This document shows, in pieces, positions 7,377 through 14,422 of a stretch of DNA of 64,000 nucleotides (positions are counted from its first letter, which is position 1; each line of letters begins with the position of its first letter). The translations under genes and the position numbers were made by a program. The notes below the pieces were generated by a model. The model saw only the letters and a list, made by a program, of their open reading frames with translations. It did no database searches and was not told the DNA's origin. This DNA comes from an uncultured bacterium. GTDB lineage: Bacteria > CSSED10-310 > CALFER01. Location: NCBI GenBank assembly GCA_937951895.1, contig CALFER010000072.1, positions 1-64,000 of the forward strand, written 5' to 3'.

Positions 7377-9377
7377 TTATTTCTGAGCGCGCCGCGGGAG
7401 CGTGACCGTGAAGGTCGTGCCGGTCGGCCCGTTCGTGGGATCCGCGTTGGAAGCGACCTGGATGTCGCCCCGGTGCATTTTAACAATACCATAACTGACT
7501 GCAAGTCCGAGACCTGTGCCTTTGCCTTGTTGCTTCGTCGTGAAGAACGGGGTGAAAACCTTCGAGAGATTTTCTCTGGGAATGCCCGTCCCCGTGTCGA
7601 TGACCATGAACTTCACCTGAGACTCGGTTCCGGTCGTCCGGACAATCATCCTGCCCCCCTGCGGCATTGCGGCATATGCGTTGGTCACGAGATTCGTCAG
7701 GACCTGGAGAACCTGATCGCGATCGATGTCGGCAATCGGGTCCGTGAGCTCGTTTTCGAGGGCGACGTCGATGTTCGAAGGTGGCCCCAGAGACACCATG
7801 TGGTGCCGGACCATCTCGACGATGTTCACCGGCTCGAGACTGACTTTGTTCTGGCGTGCGAAGTTGAGGAGTTTTTCGACAATCTTCTTGCTCCGGTCCG
7901 CATGCTCGACAATCATCGCGATCTCATCGCGAAACGCCGGGTTTTTCTCGGCTTCTTCCTGAAGAATGTGCGAATACATCAGGACGACACCGAGCGGATT
8001 GTTGATCTCATGCGCCACACCCGCCGCAAGCTGCCCCATGTTGGCCAGTTTTTCCGAGTGTACGAGAGCCTGCTGGGCGTTGTTGAGTTTTTCGTAGGAT
8101 ACTTCGAGTTCCTTGACGATCGTCTTCAGCCGATCGATCGTGTATGGCAGGCACATTTCGTTTTCGGCCAGCCCCCGATAAATGGCGATCGCATGCTCAC
8201 GACAGGATTCATACCCGCATGCCCCGCAGTTCAGCTCATCCCCGGGATTCTTCTTGCCCAACCGCATCATGATGTCGGTCAGCTCCCGCCCGGACGGCGT
8301 CGGAATCCGCTGGTCATTCATACGGAAACGCCTTGTCAGATCGAGCGATTCGAAGCGCATCATGTCTGCGCGCCAGGCGCGTTTGTCGAGACGGGCGAGT
8401 TTGTGGCGGACGTATTTGCTGATCCGCGAGCGTCGGCTGAAGATCGGAGCGCCGGTCGTCATCCCGGCGCCCATGATGCAGCCGGAACAGCAGAGAATAT
8501 CGAGAAGGCGGGCATCGAGATCGCCCGTTTCGAACTCCCTGATCGCCTCGGTGAAGGTCGTGCGTCCGTCCGCAGACACAATGTCGCCGCTCACCAGATC
8601 TTCCTCGATGTTGGCCGTCTGGAGCAGCCCCTTGCTGACCGGAAACAATGCGCCGATTCCACCGATCGGCGGATCGAACTCCGTCGGTTCGACCGTGCGA
8701 TGATCGAGACCTTCGGCGTCGAGCATCCTTCGGATTTCCTCGAACGTCAGCGCCTCGTCCACTTCCCCCGGAATCAGATCGCTCCGCGCCTCATCCTTCT
8801 TGGCGATGCACGGCCCGATGAAGACGATCCGGATGTCCGGCCCATATTCGATACGGAGCACCCGTGCCATGGCGACCATGGGTGAGACGATGGGGGCGAG
8901 CGATGTGACGAGATTCGGGTGGTAGCGTTCGACGAATCCGATGATGGCCGGGCAGGCGGTCGAGATGAACCGGCTATCCTTGTTTTTTTCGAGCAGATCG
9001 CGATAGCGTTCGGCGACGAGATCGGCTCCGAACGCGACCTCCGTGACATATCGGAATCCGAGTTCCCGGATTCCACCGACCAACTGCCGGTGATCCATCC
9101 CCGGAAACTCCGCCGGAAAACTGGGTGCCACCATCGCGGCCACCGTGTCATTCGATGCCAGAAGCAGCTTGACCCGTTCAATCGAATCCATCACCTGTTT
9201 GGCGTTCTGACTGCAGACACGGACACAGTTGCCGCAGCCGATGCACCGCTGCATGATGACCTCGGCCTGCCCGTTACTGATCCGGATCGCTTTCGCCGGA
9301 CATTCACGGACGCAGGTGTAGCACATCCTGCAACGCTCCTGGATCGTTTTTATCAAAGGCGTTCTGATCAGGTTCAT
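7377..9377 (-). CDS. Sensory [FeFe] hydrogenase-like histidine kinase (group C type)
   Basis: 666 residues. Two 4Fe-4S ferredoxin motifs (C16-C26, C45-C55) are followed by an H-cluster domain with STACPAI (C142), GPCIAKKDEA (C190) and LCCSGCIMGAG (C296, C300). A further Fe-S motif (C384, C387, C392, C409) and a coiled coil lead to HisKA (GVAHEINNPLG, H456) and an HATPase with GKGTGLGLAVSYGI. The proton-relay cysteine of catalytic enzymes is alanine here (A141), and MPC is changed to GPC, as expected of a sensor rather than a producer. It probably binds an H-cluster and reports hydrogen or redox state to the two following signalling proteins. AGAGGA precedes the ATG. Confidence 0.93.
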   Translation of the reverse strand: MNLIRTPLIKTIQERCRMCYTCVRECPAKAIRISNGQAEVIMQRCIGCGNCVRVCSQNAKQVMDSIERVKLLLASNDTVAAMVAPSFPAEFPGMDHRQLVGGIRELGFRYVTEVAFGADLVAERYRDLLEKNKDSRFISTACPAIIGFVERYHPNLVTSLAPIVSPMVAMARVLRIEYGPDIRIVFIGPCIAKKDEARSDLIPGEVDEALTFEEIRRMLDAEGLDHRTVEPTEFDPPIGGIGALFPVSKGLLQTANIEEDLVSGDIVSADGRTTFTEAIREFETGDLDARLLDILCCSGCIMGAGMTTGAPIFSRRSRISKYVRHKLARLDKRAWRADMMRFESLDLTRRFRMNDQRIPTPSGRELTDIMMRLGKKNPGDELNCGACGYESCREHAIAIYRGLAENEMCLPYTIDRLKTIVKELEVSYEKLNNAQQALVHSEKLANMGQLAAGVAHEINNPLGVVLMYSHILQEEAEKNPAFRDEIAMIVEHADRSKKIVEKLLNFARQNKVSLEPVNIVEMVRHHMVSLGPPSNIDVALENELTDPIADIDRDQVLQVLTNLVTNAYAAMPQGGRMIVRTTGTESQVKFMVIDTGTGIPRENLSKVFTPFFTTKQQGKGTGLGLAVSYGIVKMHRGDIQVASNADPTNGPTGTTFTVTLPRRAQK

Positions 9378-9439
9378 TCCACGTCCTCTTCCATCGCCGC
9401 CGCGGCCTTCCGGGCTGGAAGACCGCTGACGGAGCGATA

Positions 9440-11161
9440 TCAGAGCATCACCTCGCGCCGGGCATAATGCGTATGGAGGAGGTGATGGCTTTTTTCGCCG
9501 AGGGGTTTTCCGAGAAACTCATCATAGATGCGCGTGATGGATGGATTGGTATGCGAGGTCCGCAGCGTGTCGACCCGATCGATTTCGTACAACGCTTTGG
9601 CGCGCGCCCTGAGCACATCGGGATCCTGGTTGAGGGGCTGCCCGCCGCCGGCAATGCAGCCTCCGGGACAGGTCATGACCTCGATGAACTGGATGTCCCT
9701 GCGCCCCGCGCGGATCTCGTCGAGCAACCGCCGTGCATTGATCAGACCGCTGACCGCCGCCACGCCGATCTCCAGATCCCCGATTCGCACACGCGTTTCC
9801 TTCACACCCTGCATGCCTCGAACCGCCTGCACCTTCAATTCCTCGAGTTCGCGGCCGGTGAGGAGATAATGCGCCGTGCGAATGGCAGCTTCCATGACAC
9901 CGCCCGATGCACCGAAAATCTTGCCGGCGGAACTCCGTTCACCGAAGGGGGTGTCCGCGCCTTCCGGTTTGAGCGATTTCATGTCGATGCCGCGCATCCG
10001 GATGAGTTGGGCGAGTTCGCGCGTGGTCAGGACGATGTCGATATCTGAGCGTCCGCCCTGAGTAAATTCGGCGCGTGTCGCCTCGAACTTCTTGGCCGTG
10101 CATGGCATGATCGCCACCGAGACGATTCCGGAGGGATCGATTCCCTGCGTTTCGGCATAATAACTCTTGATGATCGCGCCCATCATCTGCTGCGGGCTTT
10201 TACAGCTCGACAGATTCGGAATGAAGTCGGGATAGAATTCCTCGACGAATTTGATCCAGCCGGGCGAGCAACTCGTGAGCATGGGCAGGGTGCCGCCGGT
10301 CTGGATGCGGTGGGCGAGTTCCGAGGCTTCTTCCATGATGGTGAGATCGGCCGAGAATGACGTTTCGAAGACGCGGCTGAAGCCGAGGCGCCGGAGGGTG
10401 GCGGCGAGCAGGCCGTCGATATCGGTGCCGGGACGAATGCCGAACTCTTCTCCGATTGAAACCGACACGGCCGGCGCATGCTGCACAACGACCGTTTTGG
10501 ACGGGTCTTCGAGAGCCTCGATCACTTCCTTGATGTGGCTGTGCTCCCGCAGCGCGCCGGTCGGGCAGACCATGATGCACTGACCGCAGTTGATGCAGCT
10601 CGACACGTTCAATCCCTGAGTGAACGCGGTGTCGATGACCGCATGGCTGCCTCGTTTGGTGAAATCGATCGCCGAAACCCCCTGGATCTCTTCGCAGACC
10701 CGCACACACTTTCCGCACAGAATGCACTTGGCGGGATCGCGCACGATCGAGGGGCTCGAGGCATCGACTTTGTAATTGTTCTTCTCACCGACATAGAGTC
10801 TGCGGCGGACACCGAGTTCCTCGGCGAGTTTCTGAAGTTCACAGTTCCGGTTCCGTTCACAATACAGGCAGTCATCGGGATGGTTCGACAGGAGGAGTTC
10901 GATGATGGTTTTACGGGCCATCACGGCGCGTTTGGAATGCGTTTTCACTTTCAGTCCGTCCCGGACCGGATACGCACAGCTCGGAACCAGCGCCCGTTCG
11001 CCTTCGACTTCCACCACGCACATGCGACAGGCACCGGAGGGGAAGAGATCCTCGAGATAGCAGAGAGTCGGCACGTGGATTCCGGCGCGCCGGAGAGTTG
11101 CCAGGAGCATTTCGCCCGGTTTGGCTTCGATTGTCTGTCCATTCACTTCTATTGTTGCCAC
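9440..11161 (-). CDS. hndD: NADH-dependent [FeFe] hydrogenase catalytic subunit (HydA/HndD type)
   Basis: 573 residues. Domains in order: 2Fe-2S ferredoxin (C34, C45, C48, C62), His-Cys3 4Fe-4S (H94, C98, C101, C107), two 4Fe-4S motifs (C146-C156 and C189-C199), and the H-domain with TSCSPGW (296-302), MPCTAKK (C354) and TCPGGCIAGGGQP (C498, C502). The small-subunit domain is fused at the C-terminus. With the next two genes it forms the trimeric soluble hydrogenase that couples NADH and ferredoxin to hydrogen. The start is a GTG behind GGAGG. L1 has serine where many enzymes have the second cysteine (TSCCPGW). Confidence 0.95.
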   Translation of the reverse strand: MATIEVNGQTIEAKPGEMLLATLRRAGIHVPTLCYLEDLFPSGACRMCVVEVEGERALVPSCAYPVRDGLKVKTHSKRAVMARKTIIELLLSNHPDDCLYCERNRNCELQKLAEELGVRRRLYVGEKNNYKVDASSPSIVRDPAKCILCGKCVRVCEEIQGVSAIDFTKRGSHAVIDTAFTQGLNVSSCINCGQCIMVCPTGALREHSHIKEVIEALEDPSKTVVVQHAPAVSVSIGEEFGIRPGTDIDGLLAATLRRLGFSRVFETSFSADLTIMEEASELAHRIQTGGTLPMLTSCSPGWIKFVEEFYPDFIPNLSSCKSPQQMMGAIIKSYYAETQGIDPSGIVSVAIMPCTAKKFEATRAEFTQGGRSDIDIVLTTRELAQLIRMRGIDMKSLKPEGADTPFGERSSAGKIFGASGGVMEAAIRTAHYLLTGRELEELKVQAVRGMQGVKETRVRIGDLEIGVAAVSGLINARRLLDEIRAGRRDIQFIEVMTCPGGCIAGGGQPLNQDPDVLRARAKALYEIDRVDTLRTSHTNPSITRIYDEFLGKPLGEKSHHLLHTHYARREVML

Positions 11162-11176
11162 AGTCGTTTCCTCCGA

Positions 11177-13111
11177 TTACTTCACGGTTACCGCGCCGAA
11201 TTTGCAGGCTTCCAGGCATGCGCCGCAGGCGATGCACTTGTCCGGGATGATGTAATGAGGCGTCTTGACCGCGCCCATGATCGCTCCGGAAGGGCATTTC
11301 TTCGCACACAAGGTGCAGCCGCGACAGGCATCGGCATCGATCGAATAGATCAGCAGTTCCTTGCAGGCACCCGCCGAACAGCGTCGTTCGTAAATGTGCT
11401 CTTCGTATTCTTTCCTGAACCATCTCAGCGTGCTGAGAACCGGGTTGGGAGCGGTCTGTCCGAGTCCGCAGAGGCTGGTGTCTTTGATGACTTCCGCCAG
11501 ACGCTGCAGATACATGACGCCCTGGAACCGGATCAGCGCATCCTCACCCGTCTCCGTCCGGTAATGTTTGGTGATCCGCTGCAGGATTTCGAGCATCCTG
11601 CGGGTGCCTTCGCGGCAGGGGATGCATTTCCCGCAGCTCTCGCGCTGAATGAAGTCCATGAAGAACTTCGCGATATCGACCATGCAGGTGTTCTCATCCA
11701 TGACCACCAATCCGCCGGACCCCATCATGGCACCCACCGTTTTGAGCGATTCGTAGTCGATCTGGATGTCGAGATGCTGGGTGGGGATGCAACCGCCCGA
11801 AGGCCCGCCGATCTGCACGGCTTTGTACTGCTTGCCGTTCGGAATTCCGCCACCGATGTCGAATACGATTTGGCGCAGGGAGGTGCCCATCGAGACTTCG
11901 ACGAGTCCGGTGTTGACGACTTTGCCGGAGAGCGCGAACACTTTCGTTCCTTTGCTGGACCCGGTGCCGACCCCTGCGAACCATTCCCATCCGTTGCGGA
12001 TGATGTCGGGGACATTGGCCAGCGTTTCGACGTTGTTGATGATGGTCGGCTTGTCGAATGCGCCGCGTACGGCGGGGTATGGCGGGCGAGGGCGCGGCAT
12101 GCCGCGTTTGCCCTCGACGCTCGCGATCAACGCGGTTTCCTCACCGCAGACAAACGCGCCGGCACCCATTTTGATGATGATTTCGAGATTATAGCCGCTG
12201 TCGAGGATGTTATGGCCGAGAAGATTGAACTGTTTGGCCTGCGCGATGGCTTCGCGAAGCCGTCGAATCGCCAGGGGATATTCGGCTCGGATATAGACAT
12301 ACGCCTTGCTGGCACCGATTGCGTATGCGGCGAGAATCATGCCTTCGAGGAGACGGTGCGGATCGCCTTCGACGACCGCGCGATCCATGAACGCTCCGGG
12401 GTCCCCCTCATCCGCATTGCAGATCAGATACTTCTGCTCACCTTCGGAATTCCGGGCGAACTTCCATTTCGTGCCGGTCGGGAACCCGCCGCCCCCCCGA
12501 CCCCTCAACCCGCTTTTCTCGATCGATTCGATGACCGCCTGCGGAGTGATGGAGCGAAGCGTGCGGGCCAGGGCCACATACCCGCCGCGCGCAATGTATT
12601 CCTCGATGGAGCGCGGATCGATGATGCCGCAGTTTGCGAGTACCCAGCGGGTTTGCGGAGCGAAGAAGGGGTGTTCATCGAGAAACCGGACACCGTCCCA
12701 GGGTGTCGCAACCGGATTGCGATGTTGCCCGAGAACGCAGCCGGAAGGAACCTGACCGGAAAAGATCTGGTCGAGGAGGAGATCGACGGATTGAGGGGTG
12801 ACGTCCTGGAACGCGATCCGGCAGCGCCCCGGCAGTTGCACGTCCATGATCGGTTCGACGGCGCACAGGCCAATGCACCCGACCTCGACGACATCGACCT
12901 CCTGTCGATTCCGTTCCAGCCAGGCGCGCACATGCTGGAGTGTTTTCAGAGCGCCGGCGCCGATACCGCAGGTGCCGGTACCGAGAAAGATGACGGGGCG
13001 CTCGATGGTGTCTCTGCGGATGGCGCGGGTCATCGGTTCAGGGGATTCCGGGGAACCCTCGGGGGATTGCGGAGCATGAAGCAGTTGACCGATCCACTGT
13101 TCAGTTTTCAT
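11177..13111 (-). CDS. hndC: NuoF-like flavoprotein subunit of bifurcating hydrogenase (HydB/HndC type)
   Basis: 644 residues. An N-terminal thioredoxin-like 2Fe-2S domain (cysteines in GTGTCGIG and GCIGLC) precedes the FMN/NADH-binding NuoF core (GRGGGGFPTGTKW) and its 4Fe-4S motif (ESCGKCIPCREG). Two ferredoxin motifs close the protein (CRGCTLCAKKCP and CIACGACLEACK). This is the NAD(H)-reactive subunit. Because the small ferredoxin domain is fused here, no separate HndB is needed. The ATG overlaps the end of hndA by 11 bases, and hndD follows after 15 bases. Confidence 0.95.
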   Translation of the reverse strand: MKTEQWIGQLLHAPQSPEGSPESPEPMTRAIRRDTIERPVIFLGTGTCGIGAGALKTLQHVRAWLERNRQEVDVVEVGCIGLCAVEPIMDVQLPGRCRIAFQDVTPQSVDLLLDQIFSGQVPSGCVLGQHRNPVATPWDGVRFLDEHPFFAPQTRWVLANCGIIDPRSIEEYIARGGYVALARTLRSITPQAVIESIEKSGLRGRGGGGFPTGTKWKFARNSEGEQKYLICNADEGDPGAFMDRAVVEGDPHRLLEGMILAAYAIGASKAYVYIRAEYPLAIRRLREAIAQAKQFNLLGHNILDSGYNLEIIIKMGAGAFVCGEETALIASVEGKRGMPRPRPPYPAVRGAFDKPTIINNVETLANVPDIIRNGWEWFAGVGTGSSKGTKVFALSGKVVNTGLVEVSMGTSLRQIVFDIGGGIPNGKQYKAVQIGGPSGGCIPTQHLDIQIDYESLKTVGAMMGSGGLVVMDENTCMVDIAKFFMDFIQRESCGKCIPCREGTRRMLEILQRITKHYRTETGEDALIRFQGVMYLQRLAEVIKDTSLCGLGQTAPNPVLSTLRWFRKEYEEHIYERRCSAGACKELLIYSIDADACRGCTLCAKKCPSGAIMGAVKTPHYIIPDKCIACGACLEACKFGAVTVK

Positions 13112-13577
13112 TTTTCTTGGCCTCTTTGCGGAAGGTGTCGATGATCGCGACGATCTTGTCCGGAGTCAATCGGGCAAAAAACTCGCCGTTGATGTTGATG
13201 ACGGGAGCCAGCCCGCACGCACCGATACAGGCCACGACTTCCAGGCTGAACAGTCCGTCCCGGGAAGTCTGACCGGGCTCGATTTTCAGAATCCGGCGGA
13301 CCGCATCGAGCACGCCGAGAGAACCTTTGACGTGGCATGCCGTACCGCGGCAGACCTGGATGTGATAGTGGCCGAGAGGCTGGAAGCGGAACTGGTTGTA
13401 AAACGTGGCCACTCCATAGATTTTGCTGGTCGGCAGGCTGAGATATCGGCCGATTTCGACTACGGCATCACGTGATAGATAGCCCTGGGACTCCTGCACT
13501 TCCTGCAGAATCGGAATCAGGCTGTCCCGCTTGGCATCCGGGAATTTTTTAAAAATGTCATCGAGAGCCCTGTTCAT
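13101..13577 (-). CDS. hndA: NuoE-like 2Fe-2S subunit of bifurcating hydrogenase (HydC/HndA type)
   Basis: 158 residues, the usual length for NuoE/HndA. The helical N-terminus (PILQEVQESQGYLS) leads to the thioredoxin-like 2Fe-2S domain with ligands in VCRGTAC and VACIGACGLAP. It passes electrons between the flavoprotein and catalytic subunits in the cytosol. AAGGAG sits 6 bases before the ATG. It is the first structural gene after rex (49-base gap with no obvious promoter), so transcription probably comes from the rex promoter. Confidence 0.95.
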   Translation of the reverse strand: MNRALDDIFKKFPDAKRDSLIPILQEVQESQGYLSRDAVVEIGRYLSLPTSKIYGVATFYNQFRFQPLGHYHIQVCRGTACHVKGSLGVLDAVRRILKIEPGQTSRDGLFSLEVVACIGACGLAPVININGEFFARLTPDKIVAIIDTFRKEAKKNEN

Positions 13578-13626
13578 GGAAAACTCCTTATAACGAGCGC
13601 CTGTGCGCGTAAAGAACCATCTGAAA

Positions 13627-14274
13627 TCAATCTCCGTTGCCCGCCTGACGGGCGAAGTATGCGAGTTTTTCGAGTGACATCATCATGTCGAGATCATCGA
13701 CATGAACGTGCCTCGGAACGCGAATCGGGACCGGGACGAAATTGAGAATTGCGCGGATGCCGGATGCGACGAGAGTATCGACGACGGATTGGGCGGCGTC
13801 CTGGGGGACGGCAAGAACGGCGAGGGTGATCTTCCGGGAGCGGATGAAGTCGGGCATGTCGAGGATCGAATGGCAGGGAATCCCGTTAATGAGTCGGCCG
13901 GTTTTGGCCGGATCGCGATCGAATGCGGCGACGATGGCGAGTTTCGAGCGCTGACCGGCGATGTAGGCGAGCAGGGCGCGTCCGAGATTGCCGACGCCGA
14001 CCAGCGCGATGCGCTGGCCGTCCGGGGAATCGAGAATCAGGTCGATGCGATCGATGAGATCCTGGATGTTGTAGCCGCGGGCGGGGCTTCCGGAGAAACC
14101 GATGAGCATGAGATCGCGACGAACCTGGGCGGGGGTGCCGTGTGCGAGTGACGCGAGGGTATGGGAGTAGACGTGCGGGGATTGCTGCCGCGCGAGTTTG
14201 GCGAGGAGCCGCCGATAGAGGCTGAGGCGTTCGATGGTGCGTTCCGAGATCGCCCGAGCAGGTTGTCCTTTCAT
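13627..14274 (-). CDS. rex: Redox-sensing transcriptional repressor Rex
   Basis: 215 residues from the ATG at 14274, which has AAGGAGA 8 bases upstream. An N-terminal winged helix (AISERTIERLSLYRRLL ... QVRRDLMLIG) is followed by a Rossmann domain with GVGNLGRAL and the NAD-contact region AAFDRDPAKTG. Rex binds DNA when NADH is low and releases it when NADH is high. Two Rex operators lie directly upstream, so it probably represses itself and the hydrogenase genes behind it. A longer frame starting at 14322 would run through the operators and is rejected. Confidence 0.95.
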   Translation of the reverse strand: MKGQPARAISERTIERLSLYRRLLAKLARQQSPHVYSHTLASLAHGTPAQVRRDLMLIGFSGSPARGYNIQDLIDRIDLILDSPDGQRIALVGVGNLGRALLAYIAGQRSKLAIVAAFDRDPAKTGRLINGIPCHSILDMPDFIRSRKITLAVLAVPQDAAQSVVDTLVASGIRAILNFVPVPIRVPRHVHVDDLDMMMSLEKLAYFARQAGNGD

Positions 14275-14287
14275 GAAACTTGTCTCC

Positions 14288-14305
14288 TTGTTAAAAATTT
14301 CACGC
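14288..14305 (-). promoter_or_regulatory. Rex operator, promoter-distal
   Basis: The plus strand reads TTGTTAAAAATTTCACGC, against the Rex consensus TTGTGAA-N4-TTCACAA. The left half-site differs at one base and the right half-site at two. It lies between the rex promoter and the rex ribosome binding site, in the 5' untranslated region. Confidence 0.75.
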
Positions 14306-14322
14306 TGTGAATTCTTTAACAA
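14305..14322 (-). promoter_or_regulatory. Rex operator, promoter-proximal
   Basis: The plus strand reads CTGTGAATTCTTTAACAA: 7+4+7 with one mismatch in each half against TTGTGAA-N4-TTCACAA. It shares its first base with the other operator, so two dimers would bind side by side. It begins 5 bases after the -10 box and covers the predicted transcription start. Confidence 0.8.
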
Positions 14323-14327
14323 CTCCT

Positions 14328-14356
14328 AAAATAATTCCATTTCACGATCCTGTCAA
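14328..14356 (-). promoter_or_regulatory. Sigma-70 promoter of the rex-hydrogenase operon
   Basis: On the minus strand TTGACA (14356-14351) and TATTTT (14333-14328) are 17 bases apart. The predicted start falls inside the adjacent Rex operator, so Rex binding should block initiation. Confidence 0.8.
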
Positions 14357-14387
14357 GCCCTATTTTTTCACGCCGCTCGCCCCCCCA

Positions 14388-14416
14388 TTGAATCTTCCCC
14401 CCCATCCCTCTACAAT
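14388..14416 (+). promoter_or_regulatory. Promoter of the PAS kinase gene, leaderless type
   Basis: TTGAAT (14388-14393), a 17-base spacer that is nearly all pyrimidine, and TACAAT (14411-14416). Only 6 bases separate the -10 box from the ATG at 14423, so the transcript would start at or next to the start codon. No Shine-Dalgarno sequence is present. Confidence 0.7.
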
Positions 14417-14422
14417 CCCCTC

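Noticed and set aside
10478..13144. An open frame of 888 codons on the plus strand opposite the hydrogenase genes (also 6963-8885 and 1981-3717)
   Set aside because: They mirror well-conserved minus-strand genes, have odd Arg/Asp/His-rich composition and no motifs. High GC and codon bias explain long antisense frames.
14274..14322. A longer Rex protein starting at 14322
   Set aside because: It would be encoded by the Rex operators themselves and lacks a ribosome site; 14274 has AAGGAGA at good spacing.
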